Origin: Ferruginibacter sp. | Lineage (GTDB): Bacteria; Bacteroidota; Bacteroidia; Chitinophagales; Chitinophagaceae | Direction: 5' to 3' | DNA length: 64,000 nucleotides | Assembly: GCA_014379625.1 (NCBI GenBank) | Contig: JACMLJ010000052.1 | Location: 178,782 to 242,781, forward strand | In this document: positions 62,360-64,000 of the stretch, in pieces | Layout of the letters: the number at the start of each line of letters is the position of its first letter | How positions within the stretch are numbered: the stretch's first letter is position 1 | Notes under the pieces: model-generated | The model's database searches: none | The model's input: only the letters and a program-made list of their open reading frames with translations | What the model was told of the DNA's origin: nothing | Made by a program: the position numbers and the translations under genes

Positions 62360-63229
62360 TCAGCTCCTTTTAATAAAAAACTGTTGCAAAATTTTTACAT
62401 AATCTTCATCGGTACGAATGTGTAACAGATCGGCGCCCGCCTTGCGGAAATAATTTTTACACAACTCGCTTCGCTGCATAAACCGTTGCTTGTAAGTGTA
62501 CTGAACCATGGCGTCATTGCTGTCAATCCATTGTTGCCTGCCTGTTTCAAGGTCCTGTACCTGGAGCAAGCCAGCTTCGGGCAATTGCATTTCCATCTTG
62601 TCGTAGATACGCAAACCGATCACGTCATGCCGGCCTCCAATTACTTTTAGGTCATTTTCATACACTGCATCCACAAAATCACTCATTAAAAAAGCAATGC
62701 TTTTCTGATGTGTAGCTTTGTTAAAAAATTTGATAGCTTCTTCCATATTGGTTCCCTTTCCCTCCGGCTCAGCAGTAAGTAACTGCCGTACGATGTAGAG
62801 TGCATGCTGTCTTCCTTTTTTGGGTGGAATATATTTTTCAATCTTATCGCTAAAAAAGATCGCCCCGACTTTATCATTGTTATTAATGGCGCTAAAGGTC
62901 AATACAGCGCCGATCTCCGTCAATATATCCCGTTTTCTCGAATGAACGGTTCCAAATAAACTGCTTGCACTGATATCAACCAATAAATAAACCGTAAGCT
63001 CCCGCTCCTCTTCAAATACTTTCGTAAAAGGATGACTGAACCTTGCGCTTACATTCCAGTCTATGAACCGCACATCATCACCGGCATAGTATTCCCTCAC
63101 TTCCCTAAAACTCATACCTTTTCCTTTAAAAGCAGAATGGTATTCACCTGTAAATAAATGAGTGGTGATTTTTTTACTTTTTATTTCCAGCTCCTTTACC
63201 TTCCGTAAAATTTCTTCGGTTGTTAACAT
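62360..63229 (-). CDS. DUF58-domain protein
   Basis: This 289-residue protein has the DUF58 core: GEYHSAFKGKGMSFREVREYYAGDDVRFIDWNVSAR in overlapping blocks, then VYLLVDISASS (a VWA-like metal site) and FLMSDF. DUF58 proteins act with MoxR ATPases and VWA proteins in chaperone or stress roles. It is cytoplasmic and second in the minus-strand operon. Confidence 0.94.
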   Translation of the reverse strand: MLTTEEILRKVKELEIKSKKITTHLFTGEYHSAFKGKGMSFREVREYYAGDDVRFIDWNVSARFSHPFTKVFEEERELTVYLLVDISASSLFGTVHSRKRDILTEIGAVLTFSAINNNDKVGAIFFSDKIEKYIPPKKGRQHALYIVRQLLTAEPEGKGTNMEEAIKFFNKATHQKSIAFLMSDFVDAVYENDLKVIGGRHDVIGLRIYDKMEMQLPEAGLLQVQDLETGRQQWIDSNDAMVQYTYKQRFMQRSELCKNYFRKAGADLLHIRTDEDYVKILQQFFIKRS

Positions 63230-63230
63230 G

Positions 63231-63276
63231 GTTAGTTGTTAATGGTTGGTCGTTGATGGTTGATGGTTGGTCGTCG
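63231..63276. repeat. GTTGGT-rich repeat arm
   Basis: It has several overlapping GTTGGTCG and GTTGATGG units. An ACCAAC-rich arm with the complementary pattern lies at 63460-63500, so the two could pair across about 185 bases. Confidence 0.5.
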
Positions 63277-63284
63277 GGTGCTTA

Positions 63285-63432
63285 CTATTTTAAATCTGCC
63301 TTTTTTTGGTTTGTAGTTAATAAATCCCTTCAGTGCCTGCAATGACTTTTCGAATGACGGAGTAATTTTTTTATTTCTTCTTCAAAAAGTTTCCACGCTT
63401 CCAAACTTTTATAATTTGTCCTGTCATCTTAT
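63285..63432 (-). pseudogene. Possible decayed small ORF
   Basis: On the minus strand, NYKSLEAWKLFEEEIKK in one frame continues into ITPSFEKSLQALKGFINYK and KPKKGRFK in the next frame if one base is added at a run of A. No start codon is in the first frame. It sits between the two repeat arms at 63231 and 63460. It may be the remains of a small helical protein gene, or chance. Confidence 0.25.
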
Positions 63433-63459
63433 TTAATTATTAATGAATTACTAACAATA

Positions 63460-63500
63460 CCAACAATCAACCACCAACCAGCAACGAACAACCAACAAAA
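63460..63500. repeat. ACCAAC-rich repeat arm
   Basis: Units such as CAACCACCAACCAGCAACG are complementary in pattern to the arm at 63231-63276. It lies directly at the stop of the MoxR gene. Confidence 0.5.
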
Positions 63501-63501
63501 A

Positions 63502-63999
63502 CTACGGCACATTCACCACCCTCAATATTTCGTTAATAATCATTATTACATTCACATTCTCCGCCTCTGCTTCATAAGTTAATCCAATCCGGTGACGCAG
63601 TACATCTTTACAAACACTTCTTACATCCTCCGGAATTACAAAACTCCTTTTATTTAAAAAGGCATAGGCTTTTGCGGCCAAAGCCAGGTTGATACTGGCC
63701 CTTGGGGATCCGCCGAAACTAATGAGCGGCTTAAGTTTTGGTAAATTGTATTGATCAGGGTACCTGGTGGCAAAAACGATATCGAGGATATAATTCTCCA
63801 CTTTCTCATCCATGTAAACCTGCCGTACCAATTCTTTAGCCGTTAAAATTTCGCTAGTGGATGCTACCGGGTAAATAGTGGGAAAAGAAAGCCCCAATGT
63901 ATTTTGACGGACAATTAATTGCTCCTCCGGCTTGGTGGGATAATCGATCACTACCTTCAGCATAAACCTGTCTACCTGTGCTTCCGGTAACGGGTAAGT
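63502..63999 (-). CDS. MoxR-family AAA+ ATPase (5' end cut by window)
   Basis: Only the C-terminal 165 residues are present; the frame is open to the window edge. TYPLPEAQVDRFMLKVVIDY contains the sensor region of MoxR proteins (PLPEAQLDRF), followed by the lid domain with FGGSPRASINLALAAKAYAF and FVIPEDVRSVCKDVLRHRI. MoxR ATPases act as chaperones for VWA proteins. It is the first visible gene of the operon with DUF58, BatD-like and VWA genes, separated from DUF58 by a 272-base repeat-bearing gap. Confidence 0.94.
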   Translation of the reverse strand, partial: TYPLPEAQVDRFMLKVVIDYPTKPEEQLIVRQNTLGLSFPTIYPVASTSEILTAKELVRQVYMDEKVENYILDIVFATRYPDQYNLPKLKPLISFGGSPRASINLALAAKAYAFLNKRSFVIPEDVRSVCKDVLRHRIGLTYEAEAENVNVIMIINEILRVVNVP

Positions 64000-64000
64000 G

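Overview
This window comes from a member of the Bacteroidota, most likely Chitinophagaceae or a close relative. The evidence is a SusC/SusD pair, a secreted protease ending in a type IX secretion (gliding-motility type) C-terminal domain, promoters of the TTTG-N19/20-TAnnTTTG type, weak ribosome binding sites, and a CusA pump fused to its own TolC-like outer-membrane domain. The genus cannot be fixed from the sequence alone. Both edges cut genes: a CheB/CheR hybrid sensor kinase at the left and a MoxR ATPase at the right.

Layout. 1-4.6 kb: hybrid sensor kinase and a lone receiver protein. 4.6-5.6 kb: repeat-bearing spacer. 5.6-7.8 kb: msrB, a small membrane protein, and divergent cbpM/cbpA. 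8.1-17.4 kb: a stress and envelope block made of small membrane and CsbD proteins, an AI-2E type permease, a helical protein, an MlaE-MlaF-MlaD lipid transport operon, an FAD oxidoreductase, a YciF-like ferritin-fold protein, and a YtxH/holin-X/unknown trio. 17.5-21.2 kb: pth, a fumarylacetoacetase-family hydrolase, a fused E1 alpha/beta 2-oxoacid dehydrogenase, and tRNA-Met. 21.3-22.4 kb: a decayed REP-associated transposase and two tiny ORFs. 22.5-26.8 kb: a giant secreted metalloprotease. 27-31.4 kb: DinB, quinone oxidoreductase, two tandem paralogous small proteins of unknown family, and an NhaD antiporter. 31.7-36.8 kb: YHS, DoxX, beta-barrel, DM13 and YceI proteins, then a tightly packed DinB/NRDE/ATP-grasp operon. 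37.1-40.8 kb: a DtxR/MntR repressor divergent from a di-heme cytochrome/Rieske/porin operon with a DtxR-like palindrome inside its promoter. 40.8-50.7 kb: a heavy-metal efflux operon. 50.9-59.7 kb: a beta-propeller phosphoesterase, a SusC/SusD pair with Pho-box-like tandem repeats upstream, and CorA. 59.7-60.4 kb: palindromic repeat elements. 60.4-64 kb: a MoxR/DUF58/BatD-like/VWA operon on the minus strand.

How the parts may work together. The metal operon holds a complete export route: P-type ATPase to the periplasm, then a CusB adaptor and a CusA-TolC fusion across the envelope. The di-heme/Rieske/porin operon looks metal-regulated by its divergent DtxR neighbour. The SusCD/phosphoesterase block could be a phosphate- or phosphoester-scavenging locus. 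The least explained items are the tandem 76-residue paralogs, the DinB/NRDE/ATP-grasp operon, and several families of palindromic intergenic repeats that coexist with a dead REP-type transposase. I found no CRISPR array, prophage, or obvious defence system.
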